Below the pieces are notes generated by a model. The model worked only from the letters and a program-made list of their open reading frames with translations. It did not search any database and was not told the DNA's origin. Of a stretch of DNA of 64,000 nucleotides, positions 44,355 through 52,417 are shown one piece after another. Source of the DNA: an uncultured Clostridium sp. (lineage in GTDB: Bacteria > Bacillota > Clostridia > TANB77 > CAG-508); the NCBI GenBank assembly GCA_905213875.1, contig CAJMJN010000002.1:90822-154821 (forward strand). The letters run 5' to 3'. A program made the translations under genes and the position numbers. Within the stretch, counting starts at the first letter, position 1. Every line of letters begins with the position of its first letter.

Positions 44355-45242
44355 ATGAAAAAACTTATTATTACAGCCTTACAAGGCTTTTGTATGGCTT
44401 TGGCTGATAGTGTGCCAGGAGTATCAGGTGGAACAGTAGCATTTGTCTTAGGATTTTATGAAAAATTTATAAATTCTTTAAATGCACTTGTAAGCAAAAA
44501 CTCTGACAAAAAAGGAGCTTTGAAATTTTTAGGAAAATTAGGAATTGGTTGGGTAATTGGATTAGTGCTTGCATCATTAATTTTATCTAATGTATTTGAA
44601 ACACATATATATGCAGTTAGTTCATTATTTATAGGATTTATCCTATTTGCAATACCAACAATAATAAAAGAAGAAAAGGAAATATTAAAAGGAAAATATA
44701 AGTATTTAATATTTACTTTAATAGGAATAGCAGTAGTTGCATTACTTACTTATTTTAATCCAGCATCAGGTGGAGGAATAAAGGTAGATGTAAATAATTT
44801 AAATATTGGATTATGCATATATGTATTTTTAGTTGGAATGGTAGCAATATCAGCAATGATATTACCAGGAATTTCAGGATCAACAATTTTATTAATATGT
44901 GGCTTATATATGCCAATAATAAGTAGTATAAAAGAAGTATTACACTTACAATTATCATATTTACCAATATTAATAGTATTTGGTTTTGGAGTGCTTACAG
45001 GTATTGCATTAATTATAAAATTAGTAAAAAAAGCATTAGAAAAATATAGATCTCAAACAGTATATACAATTATAGGATTAATGATAGGTTCTTTATATGC
45101 AATAGTAATGGGACCAACAACATTAAAAGTACCACAAGAAGCAATGAACTTTAGAACATTTAACATTCTATTCTTTGTAATAGGTGCTGCAATAATTGGA
45201 GCAATGGAATTTGCAAAATATAAATTGGCAAACAAAAAATAA
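44355..45242 (+). CDS. DUF368 membrane protein, probable polyprenyl-phosphate transporter
   Basis: The 295-residue protein is very hydrophobic, with about eight membrane segments. It starts LQGFCMALADSVPGVSGGTV and repeats the SGxSGST-type motif in GMVAISAMILPGISGSTILL; these two inverted motifs mark DUF368. Published work on this family (PopT) shows it recycles undecaprenyl phosphate across the membrane for cell wall synthesis, so the same role is inferred here. GAAGGGAG precedes the ATG. splB follows, with a hairpin between. Confidence 0.88.
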   Translation: MKKLIITALQGFCMALADSVPGVSGGTVAFVLGFYEKFINSLNALVSKNSDKKGALKFLGKLGIGWVIGLVLASLILSNVFETHIYAVSSLFIGFILFAIPTIIKEEKEILKGKYKYLIFTLIGIAVVALLTYFNPASGGGIKVDVNNLNIGLCIYVFLVGMVAISAMILPGISGSTILLICGLYMPIISSIKEVLHLQLSYLPILIVFGFGVLTGIALIIKLVKKALEKYRSQTVYTIIGLMIGSLYAIVMGPTTLKVPQEAMNFRTFNILFFVIGAAIIGAMEFAKYKLANKK

Positions 45243-45251
45243 TACATAAAT

Positions 45252-45289
45252 ACCTTGTTTTTGGTTAAACTGAAAACGAGGTGTTTTTT
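45252..45289 (+). terminator. Terminator-like hairpin containing the splB Shine-Dalgarno sequence
   Basis: ACCTTGTTTT (45252-45261) pairs with AAAACGAGGT (45273-45282, one wobble), followed by six T residues (45284-45289). GAGGTG (45278-45283) is also the ribosome site for splB at 45290, so the same arm serves two roles. Confidence 0.6.
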
Positions 45290-46288
45290 ATGTTTAAACC
45301 ACAAGCAATTTATTATGAAAATGGAATAGAAGGATATGAACTTGGAAAAGAATTAATAGAAAAATATAAAGATGTTCCTAAAGTAGAAATAGAAAATCAT
45401 AATAATATTGAAGAAATGAGAAAAAAGTCTAATAAAGAATTTATGAAAATGAAACAAAACATAATAATAGGTACAAGAAAAACACATAAGTTTGTACCAA
45501 ACCACAAAACATCAGATTTTTTGGTCCCATATACATCTTCTGGTTGTATAGCAGCATGTATGTATTGCTATTTAGTATGTAATTACAATAAATGTGCATA
45601 TTTACGTTTATTTGTCAATAGAGAAGAAATGTTAAATAAAATAATTAAGACAGCTGAAAAGTCAGAAAAAGAATTAACATTTGAAATAGGAAGTAATAGT
45701 GACTTGATTCTAGAAAATACAATAACAAATAATTTAGTTTGGACTATAGAAAATTTCAGAAATACTAAAAATGGATATTTAACATTACCAACAAAATTTT
45801 CTATGGTTGAACCAATACTGAACTTAGATCACAATGGAAAAGTTATTATAAGAATGAGCGTAAATCCAAGTAAAATAATTAATAGAGTAGAATTTGGAAC
45901 ATCAAGATTAAAAGACAGAATTAGTGCAATAAATTTATTATGTGATGCAGGTTATAAAGTAGGAATTCTAATTGCACCAGTTATTATGGTAGAAGATTGG
46001 AAAGAACTATATAAAGAACTTATTATAGAATTAAGTGTAAGTTTATCTGTTAAAGCTAAAAAACAAGTATTTTTTGAAATTATTTTTATGACATATAGTT
46101 TTGTGCATGATAAAATTAACACAGAGGCTTTCCCGAATGCAATTTCTATATATAATAAAGACAAAATGAGGGGAAGAGGAAGAGGCAAATATATGTATAA
46201 GCAAGAACTAATAGAAGATGGTAAAAAGTTTTTATTAGAACAAATGCATAAATATTTTCCAGAAAACAAGATTGAGTATATAGTATAA
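45290..46288 (+). CDS. splB: Spore photoproduct lyase
   Basis: This radical-SAM enzyme repairs the UV-induced thymine dimer typical of spores. The 332-residue product has the cluster motif CIAACMYC (CxxxCxxC, residues about 86-93), then YLVCNYNKCAYLR with further Cys that include the one conserved for the hydrogen-transfer step. The N-terminal FKPQAIYYENGIEGYELGKE is typical. The ATG at 45290 is favoured by GAGGTG six bases upstream; a GTG at 45281 would overlap that site. Monocistronic apart from the shared hairpin with the DUF368 gene. Confidence 0.94.
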   Translation: MFKPQAIYYENGIEGYELGKELIEKYKDVPKVEIENHNNIEEMRKKSNKEFMKMKQNIIIGTRKTHKFVPNHKTSDFLVPYTSSGCIAACMYCYLVCNYNKCAYLRLFVNREEMLNKIIKTAEKSEKELTFEIGSNSDLILENTITNNLVWTIENFRNTKNGYLTLPTKFSMVEPILNLDHNGKVIIRMSVNPSKIINRVEFGTSRLKDRISAINLLCDAGYKVGILIAPVIMVEDWKELYKELIIELSVSLSVKAKKQVFFEIIFMTYSFVHDKINTEAFPNAISIYNKDKMRGRGRGKYMYKQELIEDGKKFLLEQMHKYFPENKIEYIV

Positions 46289-46324
46289 ACGAATATGTTA
46301 GATTTTAAACAATTAAAATATTTG

Positions 46325-46360
46325 AAAAAGGCTTAAATCAATTGGTTTGAGCCTTTTTGT
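46325..46360 (+). terminator. Terminator after splB
   Basis: AAAAAGGCTTAAATCA pairs with TGGTTTGAGCCTTTTT (one wobble) and ends in T residues. Confidence 0.75.
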
Positions 46361-46362
46361 TG

Positions 46363-46392
46363 TTGACAAAATATAAAAGCAAGGTGTATAAT
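46363..46392 (+). promoter_or_regulatory. Promoter of tcdA
   Basis: TTGACA (46363-46368), 18-base spacer, TATAAT (46387-46392). Confidence 0.72.
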
Positions 46393-46427
46393 TTTAAAGA
46401 AAAAATAGTAAAAATGGAGTAAAATAA

Positions 46428-47183
46428 ATGTTGAATCAATTTTCAAGAACAGAATTACTAATAGGAAAAGAAGGAATAGAAAAATTACAAAATGCAAAAG
46501 TTGCAATCTTTGGTGTAGGTGGAGTTGGTTCTTTTGTAGTTGAAGGATTAGTTAGAGCAGGTATAGGAAATTTTATAATAGTAGATGATGACAAAATTTG
46601 TTTAACAAATTTAAATAGACAAATAATAGCAACAAGGAAAACAATAGGCAAATATAAAGTAGAAGTAGCAAAAGAAAGAATATTAGAAATAAATCCAGAT
46701 GCCAAAGTTACAACATACCAAGAATTTTATATGCCTGATACAAAAACAGAAATTTTAACAAAAGATTTAGATTATGTAATAGATTGTATAGATACAGTTA
46801 CTGCTAAAATAGCACTAGTAATGAAATGTAAAGAGCTCAACATACCAATAATATCAGCTTTAGGAACAGGAAACAAGTTAGATCCATCTAAATTTGAAAT
46901 TACAGATATTTATAAAACAAGTGTATGTCCTCTTGCAAAAGTAATGAGAAAAGAATTGAGAAAAAGAGATATAAAGAAATTAAAAGTTATATATTCTAAG
47001 GAAGAACCAATAAAGCCAGAGCAATATGGTGAAAGTAGTTGTAAAATAAATTGTATATGTCCTCCTGAAACAAAGAGAAAATGTACTATTAGAAATCAAG
47101 TACCAGGAAGTATATCATTTGTACCATCTGTTGCGGGTCTTATGATAGCAGGCGAAGTTGTAAGAGAAATTATTGAAAAATAG
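46428..47183 (+). CDS. tcdA: tRNA threonylcarbamoyladenosine dehydratase (TcdA), ThiF/E1-like fold
   Basis: TcdA cyclises t6A37 of tRNA to ct6A, helping ANN decoding. The 251-residue protein has the ATP-binding FGVGGVGSFVVEGLVRAGIG (about residues 26-45), DDDKICLTNLNRQ (about 52) and the conserved SVCPLAKVMRKELRK (about 165), which identifies the TcdA branch. A C-terminal CXC-type segment (NCICPPETKRKC) is seen. The ribosome site is AATGGAG, moderate. Gene order with the TSCPD protein suggests one transcription unit or two close ones. Confidence 0.92.
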   Translation: MLNQFSRTELLIGKEGIEKLQNAKVAIFGVGGVGSFVVEGLVRAGIGNFIIVDDDKICLTNLNRQIIATRKTIGKYKVEVAKERILEINPDAKVTTYQEFYMPDTKTEILTKDLDYVIDCIDTVTAKIALVMKCKELNIPIISALGTGNKLDPSKFEITDIYKTSVCPLAKVMRKELRKRDIKKLKVIYSKEEPIKPEQYGESSCKINCICPPETKRKCTIRNQVPGSISFVPSVAGLMIAGEVVREIIEK

Positions 47184-47186
47184 CTA

Positions 47187-47214
47187 TTGACATGACATCT
47201 TATAAAATTAAAAT
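47187..47214 (+). promoter_or_regulatory. Possible promoter of TSCPD gene
   Basis: TTGACA (47187-47192), 16-base spacer, TAAAAT (47209-47214). Confidence 0.5.
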
Positions 47215-47238
47215 AGTAGTAATGTAAGGAGTAGAAAA

Positions 47239-47493
47239 ATGGAATATAGATATGAACCAGAGGGCGTATGCTCTTATGAAATGATATTTGAAATAGAAAA
47301 TAATATTATAAAAAGTTTAAAAATATTAGGAGGATGTCCTGGAAATACTGTTGGAGTTTCTAAACTAGTTGAAGGCAAAGATATTGAAACAGTAATTAAA
47401 CTATTAAAAGGAATTCCTTGTAGAGACAAAGGAACATCTTGCCCAGACCAAGTAGCAAAAGCATTAGAACAATATTTAAAACAAAAAAATTAA
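47239..47493 (+). CDS. TSCPD-domain protein (TIGR03905-like)
   Basis: The 84-residue protein contains the namesake TSCPD sequence (DKGTSCPDQVAKALE, about residue 63) and GGCPGNTVGVSKLVEG (about 34). TSCPD domains also occur in the C-terminal part of some ribonucleotide reductases, where the Cys residues take part in redox or metal binding. Here the domain stands alone and its role is unknown. TAAGGAG precedes the ATG. Confidence 0.88.
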   Translation: MEYRYEPEGVCSYEMIFEIENNIIKSLKILGGCPGNTVGVSKLVEGKDIETVIKLLKGIPCRDKGTSCPDQVAKALEQYLKQKN

Positions 47494-47522
47494 AAAATAT
47501 AAAAATAAGGAAGATAACTGAA

Positions 47523-48005
47523 ATGGAAGAAGTGTTAAAAGAATTAGATAATATGGGAATAAAATATGAGTTGGTAGAACATAAACCAGTTTATACAATT
47601 GAGGATATGAATAATTTAGATCCAAACATATTTAAAGGTGCAGAAATATGTAAAAATTTATTTTTAAGAGATCAAAAAGGTAAAAGACATTTTTTAGTAG
47701 TATTATGTAGTGAAAAACAAGCAGATTTATCAAAAATTCAAGAAACAATATTTTCAAGTAAACTAAGTTTTGCATCACCAGAAAGACTTAAGAAATATTT
47801 AGGCCTAGAACCGGGTCATGTTAGTCCAATGGGATTAATAAATGACAAAGAAAATAAAGTAGAAGTAATATTTGATAAAGAGCTAACTAAAAAAGAGTTA
47901 TTAGCAGTTCATCCAAATACAAATGAAGCTAGTGTATTAATTAGTTTTAAAGATTTAGAAAAATTTGTTAAAGAAACAGGCCATGATATAGAATATATGA
48001 ATTAA
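47523..48005 (+). CDS. YbaK/ProX-type aminoacyl-tRNA deacylase
   Basis: The 160-residue protein belongs to the YbaK/ProX family, whose members hydrolyse wrongly charged Ala- or Cys-tRNA-Pro. Typical motifs are EHKPVYTIEDM (about residue 18), AEICKNLFLRD (about 40) with its conserved Lys, and GLEPGHVSPMGLIN (about 97). The ATG at 47523 follows AAGGAAG; the longer frame starting at 47439 runs inside the TSCPD gene and is not used. Substrate specificity cannot be fixed. Confidence 0.88.
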   Translation: MEEVLKELDNMGIKYELVEHKPVYTIEDMNNLDPNIFKGAEICKNLFLRDQKGKRHFLVVLCSEKQADLSKIQETIFSSKLSFASPERLKKYLGLEPGHVSPMGLINDKENKVEVIFDKELTKKELLAVHPNTNEASVLISFKDLEKFVKETGHDIEYMN

Positions 48006-48008
48006 TAA

Positions 48009-48053
48009 AAAACAACCTAAATTATTATAAAAATAATAGTTTTAGGTTGTTTT
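48009..48053 (+). terminator. Terminator after YbaK-type gene
   Basis: AAAACAACCTAAA and TTTAGGTTGTTTT arms with an AT-rich inner stem, then TTTTAT. The A-rich left side also suits a minus-strand transcript. Confidence 0.7.
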
Positions 48054-48345
48054 TATATTGCTTTTAGGCTTTATTTAATGTATCTACAATTGTATTAACA
48101 CATGTGTCTGTAATTATTTGATAATTATCTGCCTTTATATTTTTCAAAGAAGCGGCAAATGGCAAAAGTTGCTTCATTTTTCTTGACTTGTGTATAATAT
48201 TTGATATAAAATAAAATTATTAATAGGGTGAAGGTTAGAGATGAAAAAAACATAAACTACTAATATAATTATTATATTAAAAGTTATATATATGATTATT
48301 ATAATCTGCCAATAGTTAAAATAGTTTTAAGAAAAGGAAATAAAA
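48054..48345. other. Gap with remnants only
   Basis: This 292-base stretch has no convincing gene. On the minus strand 48064-48177 codes for 37 residues (MKQLLPFAASLKNIKADNYQ and so on) without a ribosome site, possibly the C-terminus of a lost gene. On the plus strand, AGGGTGAAGG followed by ATGAAAAAAACATAA (48241-48255) is a good start that stops after four codons. Both may be leftovers of deletions. Confidence 0.4.
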
Positions 48346-49020
48346 ATGAAAAATATAAGTAAAAAACAAATAATTATAACTATTATAATAAGTATTTTGT
48401 TAAGCGGAATTGGGTTTATAAGTGGTTTTTATACAAAAGTATTGATAGAAAAAAATAAAATAATAAGTGAAAAGGAAAAACAAACTAGCATTGCAAAATT
48501 AATGTCTAGAAATGAGATTAAACAATTAAAAGAGAAAATAGTAAAAGACGAAGAAGATTATGGGGAGGGCTATAAAGATTTTAAAACACAATATCCTTAT
48601 GCATATAAAAAAAATCCAGATAGAATTTATTTTAAATCTTCAAAAGTAGGAACGTTTTATGTATTTGAAAAAGATGACGAAAATTATAAACATTTATTAG
48701 AAGTATCTGAAGATAGAATGTTTTATTCAGCAATTGATGACTATAATTTAGGATGTTTTACTCCAGATTCAATTGACGAAATGATAACGTCAGGAAACAA
48801 TTATATTATTTTTGATTATGATAATAAAGATTTATTAGATAGTGATTACAATAGAGATATTATATTAAAATTTAATGAAAATACAAGATTATACAGATTG
48901 GCTACATATTTATCATATTATAAGGAACCAATTTTGAAAAAGAATTTGCCTAAAAAAGAATTTGCTGATAAGACTGGAATAACAGGTTATCAATATATGA
49001 CATATCCAGAAGGAGACTAA
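48346..49020 (+). CDS. Membrane-anchored protein of unknown function
   Basis: The 224-residue product has one N-terminal membrane helix (about residues 8-29) followed by a Lys/Glu-rich linker and a soluble domain with many aromatic and acidic residues, such as DEEDYGEGYKDFKTQYPYAY (about 67-86) and YSAIDDYNLGCFTPDS. It has a single Cys outside. No family is recognised. AAAAGGAAA precedes the ATG. Its neighbours do not hint at function. Confidence 0.65.
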   Translation: MKNISKKQIIITIIISILLSGIGFISGFYTKVLIEKNKIISEKEKQTSIAKLMSRNEIKQLKEKIVKDEEDYGEGYKDFKTQYPYAYKKNPDRIYFKSSKVGTFYVFEKDDENYKHLLEVSEDRMFYSAIDDYNLGCFTPDSIDEMITSGNNYIIFDYDNKDLLDSDYNRDIILKFNENTRLYRLATYLSYYKEPILKKNLPKKEFADKTGITGYQYMTYPEGD

Positions 49021-49137
49021 ATTAATTCCTTGTATTCTGTATATAAAAGTGATAAACTATAAAAGTAAACACATCTAATTTTATTTTGAATTAATCAGTA
49101 TTATTTAGGGTTACAATGTTAGAAAATAGGAGGAAGT

Positions 49138-51096
49138 ATGTTCAAATTACATTCAGAATATAAGCCAACAGGTGACCAGCCACATGCAATAGAATATTTA
49201 TCTAAAGGAATAGAAGCGGGAAAAAAATACCAAACATTACTAGGAGTTACAGGTTCTGGTAAAACATTTACAATGGCAAATATAATTAATAAAGTACAAA
49301 GACCAACATTGGTATTAGCACATAATAAAACATTAGCAGGGCAATTATATTCTGAGTTCAAAGAGTTTTTTCCTGAAAATAATGTTGAATACTTTGTTTC
49401 ATATTATGATTACTATCAACCAGAAAGCTATATACCTTCAACAGACACATATATAGAAAAAGATTCTTCTATAAATGATGAAATAGATAAGTTAAGACAT
49501 TCAGCAACATTATCATTATTTGAAACAAGAGATGTTATAATAGTTGCTTCTGTTTCATGTATATATGGCTTAGGAGACCCTGTTGACTATCAAGAAATGA
49601 TGTTATCATTAAGACCCGGTATGCAAAAATCACGTGATGAAGTTCTAAAAAAATTAATAACAATGCAATATACAAGAAATGAAATAGACTTTAAAAGGGG
49701 AACTTTTAGAGCAAAAGGAGATATTGTAGAAATATATCCATCAGATCAATCAGAATCGGCTGTAAGAGTTGAATTCTGGGGAGATGAAATAGAAAAAATA
49801 GTAGAAATAAATGCATTAACAGGAAAACCAATTGGAACAAGAAAACATATATTAATTTCACCTGCTTCACATTATGTTACAACAAAAGAGAAAATGGATA
49901 GAGCAATTGTAACAATAGAACAAGAAATGGAAGAAAGAGTTAAGTATTTTAAAGAACATAATAAATTAATTGAAGCACAAAGAATAGAAGAGAGAACGAA
50001 TTTTGATATAGAAATGATGAAAGAAACAGGATTTTGCTCAGGAATAGAAAATTATTCAAGACATATAAGTGGTAGACCAGTAGGAAGTCCACCATATACA
50101 TTATTTGATTATTTCCCAAAAGATTTTCTATTATTAATAGATGAATCACATGCAACAATTCCACAAGTAAAAGCAATGTATAATGGTGATAGAGCAAGAA
50201 AAGAATCATTAGTAAATTATGGTTTTAGATTACCTTCTGCTTTTGATAATAGACCACTAACATTTAAAGAATTTGAAGAAAGAATTAATCAAGTTGTATT
50301 TGTTAGTGCAACACCTGCAGACTATGAAAAAGAGCATAGCAAAGAAAATGTTGTTGAACAAATTATTAGACCAACAGGATTATTAGACCCTAAAATAGAA
50401 GTAAAACCAGTAACAAATCAAATAGATGATTTACTAGAACAAATTAGAATTAGAATATCAAAAAAAGAAAGAGTTTTAGTAACAACATTAACTAAAAAAA
50501 TGGCAGAAGATTTGACAGAATATTTAAAAGGATTAGATATCAAAGTAAATTATATGCATTCAGATACAAAAGCATTAGAAAGAATGAAAATAATAAGAGA
50601 TTTACGATTAGGGGAATTTGATGTTTTAGTAGGTATAAATCTATTAAGAGAAGGATTAGATATACCAGAAGTTTCATTAGTCGCAATATTAGATGCAGAT
50701 AAAGAAGGATTTTTACGTTCAGAAAGGTCATTAATACAAACAATTGGACGTGCTGCGAGAAATACAGATGGAACAGTCATAATGTATGCAGACGAACTTA
50801 CAGACAGTATGGAAAAAGCAATAACAGAAACAAATAGAAGAAGAAAAATACAACAAGAATACAATGAAAAACATCACATAACACCAAAAACAATAAAGAA
50901 ATCAGTAAGAGATACAATTTCAATTACAAACACAGAAGATATAGAAGTAGAATACAAGTTAGAGAAGTCAGAAGACATAAGAGAAACAATAAATAAATTA
51001 ACCGAACAAATGTTACAATATGCAACCGCAATGGAATTTGAACAAGCAGCAGAACTACGTGACAAGATAAAAGAATTAGAAAAATTGATAAAATGA
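49138..51096 (+). CDS. uvrB: Excinuclease ABC subunit B
   Basis: UvrB is the damage-verification helicase of nucleotide excision repair. The 652-residue protein has Walker A GVTGSGKTFTM (about residue 36), the beta-hairpin region SYYDYYQPESYIPSTDTYIE (about 88-107), the DESHATIPQ motif (about 335), the helicase motif NLLREGLDIPEVSLVAILDA (about 501-520), RAARN, and a C-terminal UVR domain EFEQAAELRDKIKELEK. A strong TAGGAGG precedes the ATG. uvrA and uvrC are not in the window, and no LexA box is seen upstream. The stop codon is the first part of the second copy of the palindromic repeat. Confidence 0.97.
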   Translation: MFKLHSEYKPTGDQPHAIEYLSKGIEAGKKYQTLLGVTGSGKTFTMANIINKVQRPTLVLAHNKTLAGQLYSEFKEFFPENNVEYFVSYYDYYQPESYIPSTDTYIEKDSSINDEIDKLRHSATLSLFETRDVIIVASVSCIYGLGDPVDYQEMMLSLRPGMQKSRDEVLKKLITMQYTRNEIDFKRGTFRAKGDIVEIYPSDQSESAVRVEFWGDEIEKIVEINALTGKPIGTRKHILISPASHYVTTKEKMDRAIVTIEQEMEERVKYFKEHNKLIEAQRIEERTNFDIEMMKETGFCSGIENYSRHISGRPVGSPPYTLFDYFPKDFLLLIDESHATIPQVKAMYNGDRARKESLVNYGFRLPSAFDNRPLTFKEFEERINQVVFVSATPADYEKEHSKENVVEQIIRPTGLLDPKIEVKPVTNQIDDLLEQIRIRISKKERVLVTTLTKKMAEDLTEYLKGLDIKVNYMHSDTKALERMKIIRDLRLGEFDVLVGINLLREGLDIPEVSLVAILDADKEGFLRSERSLIQTIGRAARNTDGTVIMYADELTDSMEKAITETNRRRKIQQEYNEKHHITPKTIKKSVRDTISITNTEDIEVEYKLEKSEDIRETINKLTEQMLQYATAMEFEQAAELRDKIKELEKLIK

Positions 51097-51121
51097 TTTT
51101 GGGGACGGAGCAAAAAATCAT
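51094..51121 (+). repeat. GGGGACGGAGC repeat, copy 2 (single arm)
   Basis: Twenty-eight bases identical to 528-555 of copy 1, beginning with the TGA stop of uvrB. Only one arm is present, with no inverted partner, so it is a half-copy. Confidence 0.85.
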
Positions 51122-51165
51122 CTCAAAATTTAGGAACCATACATATTATATATTAGGTGATGTGT

Positions 51166-51705
51166 ATGGTTTTATTTAATTCATTAAAAGAGTTATATAA
51201 AGATGCCCAAAATATAAAAGAAAAAGATCCAGCTTCTAAAAATATTTTAGAAGTTATAATACTATATCCAGGATTTCATATTTTAGTATTTCATAGAATA
51301 GCACATTTTTTATATAAACATAGATTACTATTTTTGGCACGATTAGTATCACAAATTGGCAGGTTTTTTACAGGAATAGAAATACATCCAGGTGCTAAAA
51401 TTGGAAAAAGACTATTTATAGATCATGGAATGGGAATTGTAATAGGGGAAACAGCTACTGTTGGAAATAATTGCACAATATATCATAATTCGACCTTGGG
51501 AGGAACAGGAAAAGATAAGTATAAAAGACATCCAGATTTAGGAAATAATGTCATGGTAGGTGCAGGGGCAAAAGTGTTAGGACCAATAAAAATAGGAAAT
51601 AATGTAAAGATAGGAGCAAATAGTACAGTTTTAAAAGATATTCCAGATAATGTTACTGTTGTTGAATGCAATAGAATTATATATAAAAATAAAAACGAGA
51701 AATAG
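51166..51705 (+). CDS. cysE: Serine O-acetyltransferase
   Basis: It makes O-acetylserine for cysteine synthesis. The 179-residue protein is a left-handed beta-helix trimer enzyme with hexapeptide repeats and the family motifs GIEIHPGAKIGKRLFIDHGM (about residues 68-87), VIGETATVGNNCTIYHNSTL (about 90-109) and GGTGKDKYKRHPDLG. The catalytic His/Asp pair lies in FIDHGMG. The ATG at 51166 follows AGGTGATG; in-frame earlier codons at 51157 and 51160 overlap that ribosome site. It lacks the long N-terminal extension of enteric CysE. No cysK is in the window. Confidence 0.93.
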   Translation: MVLFNSLKELYKDAQNIKEKDPASKNILEVIILYPGFHILVFHRIAHFLYKHRLLFLARLVSQIGRFFTGIEIHPGAKIGKRLFIDHGMGIVIGETATVGNNCTIYHNSTLGGTGKDKYKRHPDLGNNVMVGAGAKVLGPIKIGNNVKIGANSTVLKDIPDNVTVVECNRIIYKNKNEK

Positions 51706-51734
51706 TATATTATACAAAATATTTCTCGTTTTAT
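51692..51734. terminator. Bidirectional terminator after cysE
   Basis: AAAACGAGAAATA pairs with TATTTCTCGTTTT, separated by an AT-rich loop. Confidence 0.75.
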
Positions 51735-51746
51735 AAACTATACATT

Positions 51747-52238
51747 TTATTCTTCTGAAGATGTTACTTCTTCTGGAAAACCAACATATTCAGATTTTCC
51801 AAATCCAAGGATTAAATAAAATACAAATGGAACTAAAATTAATCCAACTGTAAATCCTGTAGATTTATTAAATCCTTTGGCTAAATTGATTTTTTGGTAC
51901 AAATTAATAACAACAAGAGCTATTGCTGCAATGAAATTTATAACTGGAATAAATGCTGCTACATATATAAGAACAAGCCAAGGTGATAATCCAGATATTT
52001 TATAAAGAATAGCTATGTTGTAAAATGGAATAATAGATTTCCATCCTTTTTCACCTGTTTTTGTAAATATTTTCCACATTGCAACTATTTGAATTACTGC
52101 TATTGCAATACCAATAATTAAAAGAATTCCCATAAAAGCTCCTAAAGCTGCACCTATACCAGTAGCTAGAGCTTGTGAATCAGCATAAGTACTTGGATAT
52201 GTGCTAGAATATGTGGAAAAATCATAACTGTTGTACAT
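51747..52238 (-). CDS. DUF5684-type integral membrane protein
   Basis: The 163-residue protein has a Ser/Thr/Tyr-rich N-terminus (YDFSTYSSTYPSTYAD), then membrane helices (about residues 32-55, 76-92, 97-116 and 134-152). The middle contains WKIFTKTGEKGWKSIIPFYN (about 57-76), which matches the DUF5684/signal-peptidase-adjacent small membrane proteins with this WK...IPxYN motif. Function is unknown. The start at 52238 follows AAAGGAGGGG on the minus strand; the longer upstream frame has no ribosome site and crosses the divergent promoter of murD. Confidence 0.75.
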   Translation of the reverse strand: MYNSYDFSTYSSTYPSTYADSQALATGIGAALGAFMGILLIIGIAIAVIQIVAMWKIFTKTGEKGWKSIIPFYNIAILYKISGLSPWLVLIYVAAFIPVINFIAAIALVVINLYQKINLAKGFNKSTGFTVGLILVPFVFYLILGFGKSEYVGFPEEVTSSEE

Positions 52239-52335
52239 AAAAATCCCCTCCTTTATTTTAATAATTCCATTGTGACATTTATCGACAATTTTGTCAATAA
52301 ATTTTGATGAAATTATAAAAATTATGACTGTTATA

Positions 52336-52363
52336 TTGACATCAAAAAAAAGATGAATATAAT
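52336..52363 (+). promoter_or_regulatory. Promoter of murD
   Basis: TTGACA (52336-52341), 16-base spacer, TATAAT (52358-52363). Confidence 0.7.
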
Positions 52364-52417
52364 ATAAGTATATGTGTTGACAGTAATACATATTATTTTG
52401 GAAAGGACAGATTAAAC

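Noticed and set aside
49021..49137. LexA box upstream of uvrB
   Set aside because: No CGAAC or GTTCG half-sites are present in this interval.
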